This document shows positions 46,999-55,449 of a stretch of 64,000 nucleotides of DNA, piece by piece. The notes under the pieces are model-generated. The model did not search any database. It was given only the letters and a program-made list of their open reading frames with translations, and was not told the DNA's origin. The DNA is from an uncultured Lewinella sp. GTDB lineage: Bacteria > Bacteroidota > Bacteroidia > Chitinophagales > Saprospiraceae. The stretch spans positions 1 through 64,000 of the forward strand of contig CALMYQ010000051.1 in the NCBI GenBank assembly GCA_937873655.1. The letters run 5' to 3'. Position 1 is the first letter of the stretch; each line of letters begins with the position of its first letter. The position numbers were made by a program, and so were the translations under genes.

Positions 46999-49900
46999 CT
47001 ATCGCAGCCGGTATGTCTGCACAGCGCTGGAATTATTGGCAACGATCAGGAAATTGGCGCCGTTCACCTCGATCATATCCAGATCCCGGACAAAACCGGA
47101 AAGGTCCAATCCGAATTCACCGGCATCATGCGCCGTAAAGCTCCCATCTCCTTTTCCGAGCAACAGCCAGCCTTCCGAAGCGTCCATATTGCCGCTTTCG
47201 TAGTGCATCTGGTTGGAATTGCCGGCCATCAGCAGGTCGATATGGCCGTCCTTGTTGAAATCAAAGGGCAGGATGGCCTCACAGTCTGAGGTTTGGGCCA
47301 TAGCCGGGAGCCTTTTCAGGGTAAACGTTCCGCCGTCATTGATGAACAGGCAGGTTTCCAGTTCTTCCGCGTCGTAGGTTTTGGCGTTGGCGCGTTCTTC
47401 GGGGGTCAGGATATTATTGTAGGAGGCGTTAGCGAAATCGCTGAAATTCCAGTATTTCTTATTCATCAACGGCATCTGGCTGACGAAAAGATCCCGGTTT
47501 GAAAATATTCCCCGCGTGTCGCCCTGGTAGTAAAAGATGAGTGGATCCAGGCTTCCGTTCTTATCGAAATCGCCCGATAGCAAGGTCAGCGGTTTGGAGG
47601 CGGAAGCGCGCCACAGCTGGTTCTTGCCCAGGTTGCCGGCTACGAGGTCCGGATCGCCGTCTCCATCCGCGTCAAATGCTTCAATGGTATTCCAAAGTCC
47701 TCTGGTGCCGGAGATTTCCTGTTTGGAGAATCCGTTGCCCTGGTTGACAAAATACTGGATACCCATCCATTCGCCGGCCAGGATCAGGTCGGGGCGGTCA
47801 TCGCCGTTGATGTCGGCAAAAACCGCCTTGTGTACCATTCCCGGATTGGCCAGGTCTTTGGACCACGCTTCTCCGGCCTCGGTGTATTGACCTTTGTCAT
47901 TCAGGAACAGATAAGACCGGGGCATATTGCCGAATTCTCCGGGTTTGAGCAGTCCGCCGAGGAACAGGTCCTGATCGCCGTCGCCGTCGATATCGGCATG
48001 GGCTGCTGTCGCAAAAATGATGAGCTGATCGGTAGCCAGACCGGGTAACGGTAAAATCGTGGATTGGCCGCCGGCATCAAACCGGTAGAACCCTTTCCCG
48101 ATCAGGGCGCCGTTTTCGTTGGAGCCGTAGGTCAGGAACAGTTCGTTGTGCCCGTCGCCGTCATAATCGAAAACGGACGCGCCGTATTCTTCCAGGTTGG
48201 CCACCGGAGGCCGGGTCGCATATTCCTTTTTGGAAAAGGAACCCGAGGCGGTCTGGAACCAGGCAGTTCCTGTTTTTCCACCCGCTCCGGTGATGTAAAT
48301 ATCGGTGCGGCGATCATTATTGAGGTCGCCCGTAGCAATGAAAGGGCCCATCTTTGAATAGGTGCGGGGGATAAGCCGCTCGTTTTTAAAGTCGACGTAG
48401 TCGTGATTTTCGGGGTGTACGTATTGGATCAGGTTTTCGGCGCTGAACAGGGCTTTGGAAACGTCCGGTTTCGGTGTCCAGCTATCCGAACCGGTTTCAT
48501 CCAGCACATGAGTCTCATTGGCCGCCAACCCCAGGTGAAGGGTTGTTTTTCCGCCCGGCCAATAGACGATCACGCTATCGGCAGAAGCGGCCTGGTCGAG
48601 GCCGGCGAGGATGACCGGCTCGGGCGTCGACTGGAATCCGCGCTGATTGCGCAGGGCAAAAAAGTGCTTTTCTCCTTTTCCGTTGCGGATTTCCACCCGG
48701 GCGCCGATGCCGAAACTGTTTTGCCCGGCGGCTTTCAGGCGGAGCTTCAAGTAGTTTTTGCCTGTTTTTTCGCGGGCCAGGTTTTTGTATATGGACGGCG
48801 GTGCGTCGAGGTTGTTCCAGATCAGCTCCAGGTCGCCGTCGTTGTCCAGATCCGCATAGGTTGCGCCCCGGGTGTGGACTTTATCCGTCAAGCCCCAATC
48901 CTTGCTTACATCGTTGAATTGGAAATCACCGGTATTCTTGAAGATGAAATTCGGCGTGGTCACCGACGGGATGTTCACCAGATTGGCTTCTTTTTGCTTT
49001 ACCGGGTTGGCCATTTCGGTATAGGACTCGCCGAAATTGCTCTTGACGTAGTCCATGTTGGTCATATCCCGGCGGATGCCGTTGGCGATGAACAGGTCTT
49101 TGCGTCCATCGAGATCGGCGTCGAAGAAAAAAGAGGACCAGCTCCATTCCGTGGCGTACACGCCGGCAAAAAAGCCGAGATCCCGCAAGCGCTTGCCGCC
49201 GAAATTGCGTGACAACATGTTGCGGGTGTACTGGGGCGCCTGTTCGCGGGCGCATTGCTCATACACCTGAATGGAAAACGGCACCAGGTTGGTTTTTTGC
49301 CGCTGGTAGGTGGCGGGCATCATTTCGCCTACAAACAGGTCTTCGTAGCCGTCGTCATCGACGTCGCCGAAATCAGAGCCCATGGAAGACATCGGGCTTT
49401 TGCTGAAATATTGTTTGAAGGCTTCCCGGAAGGTTTTATCGCCGTTGTTCAGGTAGAAATAGTCGCGACCGAAAAAGTCGTTGGCCACATAAATATCCTG
49501 GAATCCGTCGTTGTTGACATCAGAAATGGAGATGCTCAACCCGATATTGCGCTGGTTGAGGATCCCGGCCTTATCGGTTACATCGACGAAATGGCCGCCC
49601 TGGTTTTCCATCATCATATCCCGGAACCACTTGAAGGCGGGTTTTTTCTCGTAATAGACAAAATTGAAGGTGGAACCGGGCTCGGATCCCTGGATGAGGT
49701 AGACGTCGAGGTCGCCGTCGTTATCGTAGTCAAAGAATTGCGCTGCGATGGTTTGCCCGATCAGGTCGAGGCCGTATTCTTTTGATTTTTCGGTGAACGT
49801 CAGGTCGCCATTGTTGACATATAGCAGGTTGGCGCCGAAATCGGTGAATTGACCCGTTTTGAAATCTCCGGCGATACCCAGCTTGGTGATGTAGATATCC

Positions 49901-50289
49901 AGGAATCCGTCTCCGTTGATGTCCACGAAATTGACGCATTCGGTGTAGGCGTCGCCTTCTTCAAAGTCCTTGATCCCGGCGCTTTGGGTGATATCCTTGA
50001 ATTTGAGGTTCCCTTCGTTGAGAAACAGGCCGCTGTTCTGTACGCCTCCGGAAAAGAGGAGGTCGGGCAACCCGTCATTGTTGATATCTCCTGCCGCCAC
50101 GCCGCCGCCGCCTGAGGAGATGCCGGCAACGTCGTTGGGGTGGAGGGAGCTGTTTTGCTTGAAGTGGATGCCGGTCTGATCCGGAGACAGCAATGTGAAT
50201 AAGGCCGGCGCATCCTGTTGTACGGTGTTTTCTTTGCCGCAAGCCGATAGCAGGAGGACGGCAAAGCAATAACATATCCGTTTGATCAT
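46999..50289 (-). CDS. VCBS/FG-GAP repeat lipoprotein with ASPIC/UnbV domain (CRTAC1-like)
   Basis: About 1096 residues from the ATG at 50289; the frame is open 66 bp further but a -7 element lies there. Lipobox LLLSAC near residue 17. Many FG-GAP/VCBS units bearing calcium-binding DxDxDG-type loops (DINNDGLPDLLF, DYDNDGDLDVYL, DVNNDGFQDIYV, DLDNDGDLELIW, DIDGDGDQDLFL) form a seven-bladed propeller set, and an ASPIC/UnbV domain lies around residues 520-600 (GIGARVEIRNGKGEKHFF, DSVIVYWPGGKTTLH). Such CRTAC1-family lipoproteins are frequent beside SusC/SusD pairs in the Bacteroidota, as here (convergent). Function of the family is not settled; surface glycan or protein binding is likely. Confidence 0.88.
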   Translation of the reverse strand: MIKRICYCFAVLLLSACGKENTVQQDAPALFTLLSPDQTGIHFKQNSSLHPNDVAGISSGGGGVAAGDINNDGLPDLLFSGGVQNSGLFLNEGNLKFKDITQSAGIKDFEEGDAYTECVNFVDINGDGFLDIYITKLGIAGDFKTGQFTDFGANLLYVNNGDLTFTEKSKEYGLDLIGQTIAAQFFDYDNDGDLDVYLIQGSEPGSTFNFVYYEKKPAFKWFRDMMMENQGGHFVDVTDKAGILNQRNIGLSISISDVNNDGFQDIYVANDFFGRDYFYLNNGDKTFREAFKQYFSKSPMSSMGSDFGDVDDDGYEDLFVGEMMPATYQRQKTNLVPFSIQVYEQCAREQAPQYTRNMLSRNFGGKRLRDLGFFAGVYATEWSWSSFFFDADLDGRKDLFIANGIRRDMTNMDYVKSNFGESYTEMANPVKQKEANLVNIPSVTTPNFIFKNTGDFQFNDVSKDWGLTDKVHTRGATYADLDNDGDLELIWNNLDAPPSIYKNLAREKTGKNYLKLRLKAAGQNSFGIGARVEIRNGKGEKHFFALRNQRGFQSTPEPVILAGLDQAASADSVIVYWPGGKTTLHLGLAANETHVLDETGSDSWTPKPDVSKALFSAENLIQYVHPENHDYVDFKNERLIPRTYSKMGPFIATGDLNNDRRTDIYITGAGGKTGTAWFQTASGSFSKKEYATRPPVANLEEYGASVFDYDGDGHNELFLTYGSNENGALIGKGFYRFDAGGQSTILPLPGLATDQLIIFATAAHADIDGDGDQDLFLGGLLKPGEFGNMPRSYLFLNDKGQYTEAGEAWSKDLANPGMVHKAVFADINGDDRPDLILAGEWMGIQYFVNQGNGFSKQEISGTRGLWNTIEAFDADGDGDPDLVAGNLGKNQLWRASASKPLTLLSGDFDKNGSLDPLIFYYQGDTRGIFSNRDLFVSQMPLMNKKYWNFSDFANASYNNILTPEERANAKTYDAEELETCLFINDGGTFTLKRLPAMAQTSDCEAILPFDFNKDGHIDLLMAGNSNQMHYESGNMDASEGWLLLGKGDGSFTAHDAGEFGLDLSGFVRDLDMIEVNGANFLIVANNSSAVQTYRLR

Positions 50290-50352
50290 AATAGTTGTAA
50301 TTTGTGATCCGGGCCGTGCACGGTTCCCGGACGGTTTGTTCAATTGTTTGTA

Positions 50353-50360
50353 CAAAGATA
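50353..50360 (-). promoter_or_regulatory. -7 element (TATCTTTG) of the VCBS gene
   Basis: Exact TAnnTTTG on the minus strand, 63 bp before the ATG at 50289. Confidence 0.5.
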
Positions 50361-50579
50361 GGGCGTCTTTGCGTCTTTCTTTAGGCTGGTCCGCGCGGAT
50401 ATCTCTGGGGGCCGCTTACGCCAAAGGCTTTAGCATCCAGGCACGGAGGCAGGGGGCGGAATGAGCTTAGTGCCCGAGGAATGGATATCCCCGAAAACGA
50501 GGTGGAGATCATGCTGGGAAATCAGCACGCCCCAGGCGTGCCGCGAAAGCTATAATATATCCACTGTACTTTCTGTCCC
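50361..50579. other. Intergenic stretch with a small palindrome
   Basis: The roughly 220 bp before the DUF433 promoter contain a 7-bp-arm palindrome (GCACGCC/GGCGTGC, 50525-50541) and no open frame or RNA that I recognise. Confidence 0.45.
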
Positions 50580-50587
50580 TATATTTG
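50580..50587 (+). promoter_or_regulatory. -7 element (TATATTTG) of the DUF433/DUF5615 pair
   Basis: Exact TAnnTTTG, 40 bp before the ATG at 50628 and 16 bp before an in-frame TTG at 50604. Confidence 0.55.
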
Positions 50588-50627
50588 GGTAAATAGTAGT
50601 AAATTGCCTATCAAATACAATGTCAAG

Positions 50628-50870
50628 ATGCAAGAAAGAGATTTGCTGACCCGGATTACGATCAACCCGAACGTTTCCTTCGGAAAACCGACCATTCGAA
50701 ATATGCGCTACCCGGTGGAGATCATCCTGGATCTGTTATCCGCCGGAATGACCCATCAGGAAATTCTGGAAGATTATCCTGATCTGGAGGAAGAGGATAT
50801 TTTAGCCTGCCTGGCGTTCGCAGCAAAACTAATGAAAGTAAAAAGTATTCTGGATGTGAAAGCTGCATAA
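50628..50870 (+). CDS. DUF433 antitoxin-like protein
   Basis: An 80-residue protein with the DUF433 pattern (LLTRITINPNVSFGKPTIRN, VEIILDLLSAGMTHQEIL, DYPDLEEEDILACLAFA). DUF433 proteins are the antitoxin halves of VapBC-like pairs whose toxin is a DUF5615/PIN-like protein; the partner here starts 4 bp after this gene's stop. An in-frame TTG at 50604 would add eight residues, but it lies only 16 bp after the -7 box; the ATG is preferred. The pair is the only toxin-antitoxin-like module in the window. Confidence 0.88.
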   Translation: MQERDLLTRITINPNVSFGKPTIRNMRYPVEIILDLLSAGMTHQEILEDYPDLEEEDILACLAFAAKLMKVKSILDVKAA

Positions 50871-50873
50871 CCA

Positions 50874-51230
50874 ATGAAGTTTATTGTCGACGCTCATTTA
50901 CCCATATCTCTGAAAAACTGGCTTAACGAAAATGGGCAGGATGCCATCCATACCCGTGATCTGCCACGGCAAAATTTTACCGAAGATCCGGAGATCATTC
51001 AAATAGCTATGGCGGAAAATCGGATTGTTATTTCAAAAGATAGTGATTTTCCTAAGTATCGTATCCTTCACGGAATTCCGGATCGTGTCCTAATGATTAC
51101 TACCGGAAACATCGTCAACAGAATCCTGATTCAGCTTTTTGAAAATAATTTTGAAACTATTGGTAAGGCTTTTGAAGAAGGATACAAACTGGTAGAACTT
51201 AATAACGCCTCCATCATTATTCACGAATAA
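50874..51230 (+). CDS. DUF5615 PIN-like toxin
   Basis: A 118-residue protein with the DUF5615/Mut7-C PIN-like pattern: MKFIVDAHLPISLKNWL (first acidic residue D6), GQDAIHTRDLP, IIQIAMAENRIVISKDSDF (acidic cluster KDSDF) and a C-terminal helix. PIN-domain toxins are Mg2+-dependent RNases. Located 4 bp after the DUF433 gene, so the two are co-translated. A toxin-antitoxin role is inferred from family and pairing; no mobile-element genes are near. Confidence 0.86.
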   Translation: MKFIVDAHLPISLKNWLNENGQDAIHTRDLPRQNFTEDPEIIQIAMAENRIVISKDSDFPKYRILHGIPDRVLMITTGNIVNRILIQLFENNFETIGKAFEEGYKLVELNNASIIIHE

Positions 51231-51435
51231 AGAAAAGATCCTCGGTTGATAGACTGGGTCGATTTGGATGTTCGGGGAAGACGGCAAATGCAAAATGCAA
51301 AAGAAAAAAATCAAAATGTAAAAGTGGGGCGGCCGACTGTGGCAAATTCCCGGAAGTGCTCAAAAAAACCAAGCACCCCTGAACCCGCAGCATGAAGTTT
51401 CCGCCCCCAAATACACCCCGCAACAAACTACTTCC

Positions 51436-51443
51436 TATATTTG
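51436..51443 (+). promoter_or_regulatory. -7 element (TATATTTG) directly before guaA
   Basis: Exact TAnnTTTG with only four bases (CGCG) before the ATG at 51448; the same spacing as lpxD. A leaderless transcript is likely. Confidence 0.6.
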
Positions 51444-51447
51444 CGCG

Positions 51448-52992
51448 ATGAATGAGCGCATATTGATCCTCGATTTCGGTTCCCAATACACCCAGTTGAT
51501 CGCCCGGAGGGTGCGGGAGCTCAATATCTACTGCGAAATCCTGCCGTATAACCGCTTCCCGGCCGAGCCGGACGACTCCATCAAGGCCGTGATCCTGTCC
51601 GGCAGCCCGTTCTCCGTCAAAGAGCCGGATGCTCTGCGCATCGACCTGGAGCCCATCATCGGCCGCTACCCGGTACTGGGGGTTTGCTATGGCGCGCAAT
51701 ACATCGCCGATTATTACGGCGGTCAGGTAGAGCGGTCCCAAAAGCGGGAATACGGGAAGGCCAACCTCACCCGCATCTTTCAACCGGATCCTATCCTGGA
51801 CGGTATGGCGAGGGATTCCCAGGTCTGGATGTCGCACGCGGATACGATCAGCGGCCTGCCGGATCAGTTCGAACTGATCGCAGGGACGGACAACGTCGAG
51901 ATCGCGGCGTTCAAAGCGAAGGAAGGCGTCTTTGATGCGCCCGTTTATTGCCTGCAATTCCACCCGGAGGTCACGCACAGCCTCGACGGATCAGCTGTAC
52001 TGCACAACTTTGCGGTCAATATCGCAGGGTGCAGCCAGGACTGGACGGCGGCCTCCTTCGTTGAGCACACGGTAGCCGAACTGAAAGACCAAATCGGCGA
52101 CGACCACGTCCTGATGGCCCTTTCCGGCGGTGTCGACTCCACGGTGGCCGCAACCTTGCTGCACCGGGCGATCGGTGAAAATCTGGTGTGCTTTTTTGTA
52201 GACAACGGCCTTTTGCGCAAGAACGAGTTTGAAGAAGTGCTCAGCGTCTACCGTTCCATCGGCCTGAATGTAGAGGGGATCGACGCCCGCAGGCGTTTCT
52301 GGGATGCCCTGGCCGGCGCCAACGAACCCGAACAGAAGCGCAAGATCATCGGCCGCCTTTTCATCGAGTGTTTTGAAGAAGAATCCGAAGCCCACCCGGA
52401 GATCACCTGGCTGGGACAAGGCACCATATACCCCGACGTCATCGAATCCGTATCTGTGCACGGCCCGTCGGTGACCATCAAATCCCACCATAATGTCGGC
52501 GGGTTGCCCGAACACCTCAAGCTCAAGATCGTTGAACCGCTGCGCATGCTGTTCAAGGACGAAGTGCGCCGCGTGGGCGCCGAACTGGGCATCCCGCAGT
52601 CCATTCTGGGGCGGCATCCGTTTCCAGGCCCCGGCCTCGGCATCCGGATCCTGGGTGAAGTGACACCCGAGAAAGTGGCGATTTTGCAAGAAGCGGACGC
52701 TATATTTTTAAAATATCTGCGTAAATTCGATCTTTACGATCAGGTTTGGCAGGCCGGAGCCGTTTTATTACCGGTACAATCAGTCGGCGTAATGGGCGAC
52801 GAACGGACCTACGAACAGGCCGTAGCCCTGCGCGCCGTGAACTCCGTGGACGGTATGACCGCCGAATGGAGCCGTCTGCCGCACGAATTTTTAGCCGCTG
52901 TTTCCAGCGAAATTATTAACCATGTCAAAGGCATCAATCGGGTCGTATATGATATCAGCACCAAACCGCCGGCTACAATTGAATGGGAATAA
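51448..52992 (+). CDS. guaA: GMP synthase (glutamine-hydrolysing)
   Basis: A 514-residue amidotransferase converting XMP to GMP. The class I glutamine amidotransferase domain (about 1-190) has the nucleophile in VCYGAQ (Cys near 80) and FHPEVTHS with its catalytic His; the PP-loop ATPase domain has LSGGVDSTV near 228 and the dimerisation domain ends the chain ([20 protein letters not shown]). Length equals E. coli GuaA (525) closely. The -7 element sits four bases before the start codon. The next gene begins around 44-70 bp inside or just after its end depending on the start chosen. Confidence 0.98.
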   Translation: MNERILILDFGSQYTQLIARRVRELNIYCEILPYNRFPAEPDDSIKAVILSGSPFSVKEPDALRIDLEPIIGRYPVLGVCYGAQYIADYYGGQVERSQKREYGKANLTRIFQPDPILDGMARDSQVWMSHADTISGLPDQFELIAGTDNVEIAAFKAKEGVFDAPVYCLQFHPEVTHSLDGSAVLHNFAVNIAGCSQDWTAASFVEHTVAELKDQIGDDHVLMALSGGVDSTVAATLLHRAIGENLVCFFVDNGLLRKNEFEEVLSVYRSIGLNVEGIDARRRFWDALAGANEPEQKRKIIGRLFIECFEEESEAHPEITWLGQGTIYPDVIESVSVHGPSVTIKSHHNVGGLPEHLKLKIVEPLRMLFKDEVRRVGAELGIPQSILGRHPFPGPGLGIRILGEVTPEKVAILQEADAIFLKYLRKFDLYDQVWQAGAVLLPVQSVGVMGDERTYEQAVALRAVNSVDGMTAEWSRLPHEFLAAVSSEIINHVKGINRVVYDISTKPPATIEWE

Positions 52993-54433
52993 ACTGTTAA
53001 TGGTTCTGGCATTTGCCTGCATTCCCTTTCTGCTGGCCTCCTGCGAATTGTTCAAAAAAGCGCAAACCACCCCTGGAACCGACCGTTCAAAAGAGGAATT
53101 GGACGCCATTCAGGGTAAACGCGTTTACGATCCCGTTACCGGTACCTGGGTGACCGTAGAGGAAGTGGTGATGGAGAAGATGGACACCATCAGGTGGAAG
53201 GAAGTGGCCGCGACCACTTATCCGCCCATCACCTCCGACCAAAGTGTGGACGTACCGGCCAACCCGAACCAACCGATCGGCAAAAAGGAACATAATTCCG
53301 AGCTGCTGTCGGCCTACAATGTCGCTTATGTACTGCCGTTCCTGACCGACCGGTTCAATTCCCTTGATGCGACCATCTACGAAAATTCCTATTGGGCGCT
53401 CCATTTCTATGCAGGCGCCAGGATGGCCTTGGATGTGCTCTCCCAGGAGGGGATCCGGCTGAATGTGTCGGCTATCGACAGCAAGGCAAGCGATCAGACC
53501 GTTACGCAATTGACCAAGACCAATAAGGAATTGGCTGCCGCTCACCTGATCATCGGGCCGTACCGGCGCGACAATGTCACGATCCTGGCACGATATGCGA
53601 AAGACAAGGATATCGTGCTGGTGTCTCCGCAGAGTTCTTCGTCCAATTCGGCGAGTGAGGATAACGAGAACTACGTGCAGATCAACCCGTCTCTGGAAAC
53701 CCATTGCCAGGCCATCATGGATCATGCCCTCAAGCACCATGCGCCAAGGGACATTGTGCTGGTGAGCCGTGACAATGCCGCAGAACGGGCCAGGCTCACC
53801 TATTTTCAGGATGAGTACAAAAAATGGGCAGGCAACGTCAATGTTGCGCCGCTTTCCGAGCTGATCATCACCGATCAGTCCGTGGCATTGGATAAAGTGG
53901 ATGTACTGCCGTTTATCCAGCTTTCCGATACAACGGTGTTCATCATACCCAACTGGGAAGAAAATTTTGTCTACAGCCTGCTCCGGAAGATCGATCTGAG
54001 CCGGGAGCAATACGAAAATATCATCGTTTACGGCATGCCCCAGTGGCGCGATTTCGAACGCATCGATTTTGATTATTACGACAAGCTCAACGTCCACATC
54101 AGCGTGAGCAGCTATCTGGATCCGCTGTCGCCGGATATCCGGCTGTTCAAACAGAATTTCTACGATCGCTTCGGCGCCATTCCCAGAGAGGAGGCCTTCC
54201 TGGGTTACGACCTCACGCTCTATTGCGGGCGGATGCTGAAGAAACACGGCACCAAGTTCCAGTATTTCCTGAACGAGGAGCCGACAAAAGTCCTCCACAC
54301 CAAATTCCAGATCGAACCTGTGATCCGGGTCGGTACCACTTCCGGCGTAGAGTTGCCGAGGGTCCTGCAATTTGAGAACAAGTTTGTGAATATCCTCCGG
54401 TTCTACAATTATCAGTTCCAACCGGTGAATTGA
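52949..54433 (+). CDS. Type 1 periplasmic-binding-fold lipoprotein
   Basis: About 494 residues. Lipobox LLASC is in [18 protein letters not shown]. Starts are ambiguous: ATG 52922, ATG 52949, TTG 52979 or ATG 53000 are all in frame; 52949 supplies the positively charged n-region ([10 protein letters not shown]) before the hydrophobic core, while 53000 would avoid overlap with guaA. The mature body has the two-lobed type 1 periplasmic-binding pattern: [83 protein letters not shown]. Such proteins in the Bacteroidota resemble LpoA or ABC substrate-binding proteins; no transporter is adjacent, so a cell-wall regulator role is an equally good guess. Confidence 0.75.
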   Translation: MISAPNRRLQLNGNKLLMVLAFACIPFLLASCELFKKAQTTPGTDRSKEELDAIQGKRVYDPVTGTWVTVEEVVMEKMDTIRWKEVAATTYPPITSDQSVDVPANPNQPIGKKEHNSELLSAYNVAYVLPFLTDRFNSLDATIYENSYWALHFYAGARMALDVLSQEGIRLNVSAIDSKASDQTVTQLTKTNKELAAAHLIIGPYRRDNVTILARYAKDKDIVLVSPQSSSSNSASEDNENYVQINPSLETHCQAIMDHALKHHAPRDIVLVSRDNAAERARLTYFQDEYKKWAGNVNVAPLSELIITDQSVALDKVDVLPFIQLSDTTVFIIPNWEENFVYSLLRKIDLSREQYENIIVYGMPQWRDFERIDFDYYDKLNVHISVSSYLDPLSPDIRLFKQNFYDRFGAIPREEAFLGYDLTLYCGRMLKKHGTKFQYFLNEEPTKVLHTKFQIEPVIRVGTTSGVELPRVLQFENKFVNILRFYNYQFQPVN

Positions 54434-54439
54434 CGTATC

Positions 54440-55081
54440 GTGAGGAAGGAGCGACTGGAACGATTCAAGGAAGTAGTCCGAAATCGCCAGTTTGACCTCA
54501 CCGTCATCCTGGAAAATGTCCACGATGCCCATAATATCGGCGCCGTATTGCGGTCCTGCGAATCGGTGGGTATCCGCGAGATCTTTGTCCTGTATACCGA
54601 ACCGCAACTGTCGCCGGATCATATTGCCCTGGGCAAGCGAACTTCTGCCGGCGCGCGCCGCTGGGTTGACGTCCATTATTATACCGATATTCAAGCTTGT
54701 TTTGAGCACGTCAAACGGGACTATAATCGGATCTTCAGCACCCACCTGGAAGAGGAATCCGTTTCCCTGTATGAACTTGACCTGACCAGATCCGCCGCCC
54801 TTTTATTCGGCAATGAACGGGACGGATTGTCAAAGGAGGCTTTGTCCTATTCCGACGGGAATTTTTTGATCCCGCAGATGGGATTTGTCCAGAACCTGAA
54901 CATCTCCGTCGCCTGCGCGGTATCCCTTTACGAAGCCTACCGCCAAAGAATGAAAGCCGGGTTATACGGCAAATCGGGCCGAAAGCGAAAGCAACAGCGG
55001 GATGAACTGCTGGCCGAATATATCCGCCGTCACGAAACCGGTGAAAAACCGCGAAAAGCCAGAAAAATCGACCCTTCATGA
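54440..55081 (+). CDS. trmH: tRNA (guanosine-2'-O-)-methyltransferase TrmH
   Basis: A 213-residue SPOUT-family enzyme starting at GTG (54440), 6 bp after the preceding stop. Motif 1 (HDAHNIGAVLRSC, near residue 29-41), motif 2 (LLFGNERDGLS) and motif 3 (IPQMGFVQNLNISVACA) are complete, and the following LYEAYRQRMKAGLYG matches the E. coli TrmH arrangement (RQRQNAGMY). TrmH methylates G18 of tRNAs at the 2'-O position. The basic tail (KSGRKRKQQRD...RKARKI) could aid tRNA binding. It overlaps the cupin gene by 4 bp (ATGA). Confidence 0.93.
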   Translation: MRKERLERFKEVVRNRQFDLTVILENVHDAHNIGAVLRSCESVGIREIFVLYTEPQLSPDHIALGKRTSAGARRWVDVHYYTDIQACFEHVKRDYNRIFSTHLEEESVSLYELDLTRSAALLFGNERDGLSKEALSYSDGNFLIPQMGFVQNLNISVACAVSLYEAYRQRMKAGLYGKSGRKRKQQRDELLAEYIRRHETGEKPRKARKIDPS

Positions 55082-55416
55082 AACAAAGATTCCTCAATGT
55101 GGATGAGATCCCTGAAGTCGAACTCTTCCCGGGATTCCACGCCAAGATGATTCACGGAGAAACCATGTCCGTCATCCGCTTCCGCATCGAAGAAGGCAGA
55201 CAGTTGCAGGAGCATGCCCACCCGCATGAGCAGATCACTAATGTCATTTCCGGAAAACTGGAAATGACCGTCGGCGGCGAAACGCATATGCTGGGCCCAG
55301 GCAACGCGGTGGTCATTCCCTCCAATACCCTTCACAGCGGCTTTGCACACACGGAGTGTATTGTGCTGGATGTGTTCCAGCCGGTCCGGGAGGATTATTT
55401 GAAGCGGATGAGTTGA
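55078..55416 (+). CDS. Cupin-domain protein
   Basis: A 112-residue single-cupin protein. Metal ligands follow the cupin pattern: HAHPHEQ (two His and the Glu) and NTLHSGF (last His); motif 1 lies near residues 42-48 and motif 2 near 82-84. It overlaps trmH by 4 bp and is probably coupled to it. Substrate unknown; it could be a sugar-phosphate isomerase-like, dioxygenase-like or regulatory cupin. A heptamer array starts exactly at its stop codon. Confidence 0.85.
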   Translation: MKQRFLNVDEIPEVELFPGFHAKMIHGETMSVIRFRIEEGRQLQEHAHPHEQITNVISGKLEMTVGGETHMLGPGNAVVIPSNTLHSGFAHTECIVLDVFQPVREDYLKRMS

Positions 55417-55448
55417 TGCTGGAGGCTGGGGGCTGGAGGCTGGCCGGC
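55414..55448. repeat. Heptamer repeats (GGAGGCT type) starting at the cupin stop codon
   Basis: Five 7-bp units (TGATGCT, GGAGGCT, GGGGGCT, GGAGGCT, GGCCGGC); the first unit contains the TGA stop codon. The array ends 2 bp before the end of the convergent acyl-protein synthetase gene. Confidence 0.75.
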
Positions 55449-55449
55449 A

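Noticed and set aside
53087..54745. A 552-codon minus-strand ORF opposite the periplasmic-binding-fold lipoprotein and trmH
   Set aside because: It is antisense to two well-supported genes, has no recognisable domain and reflects the codon bias of the real genes.
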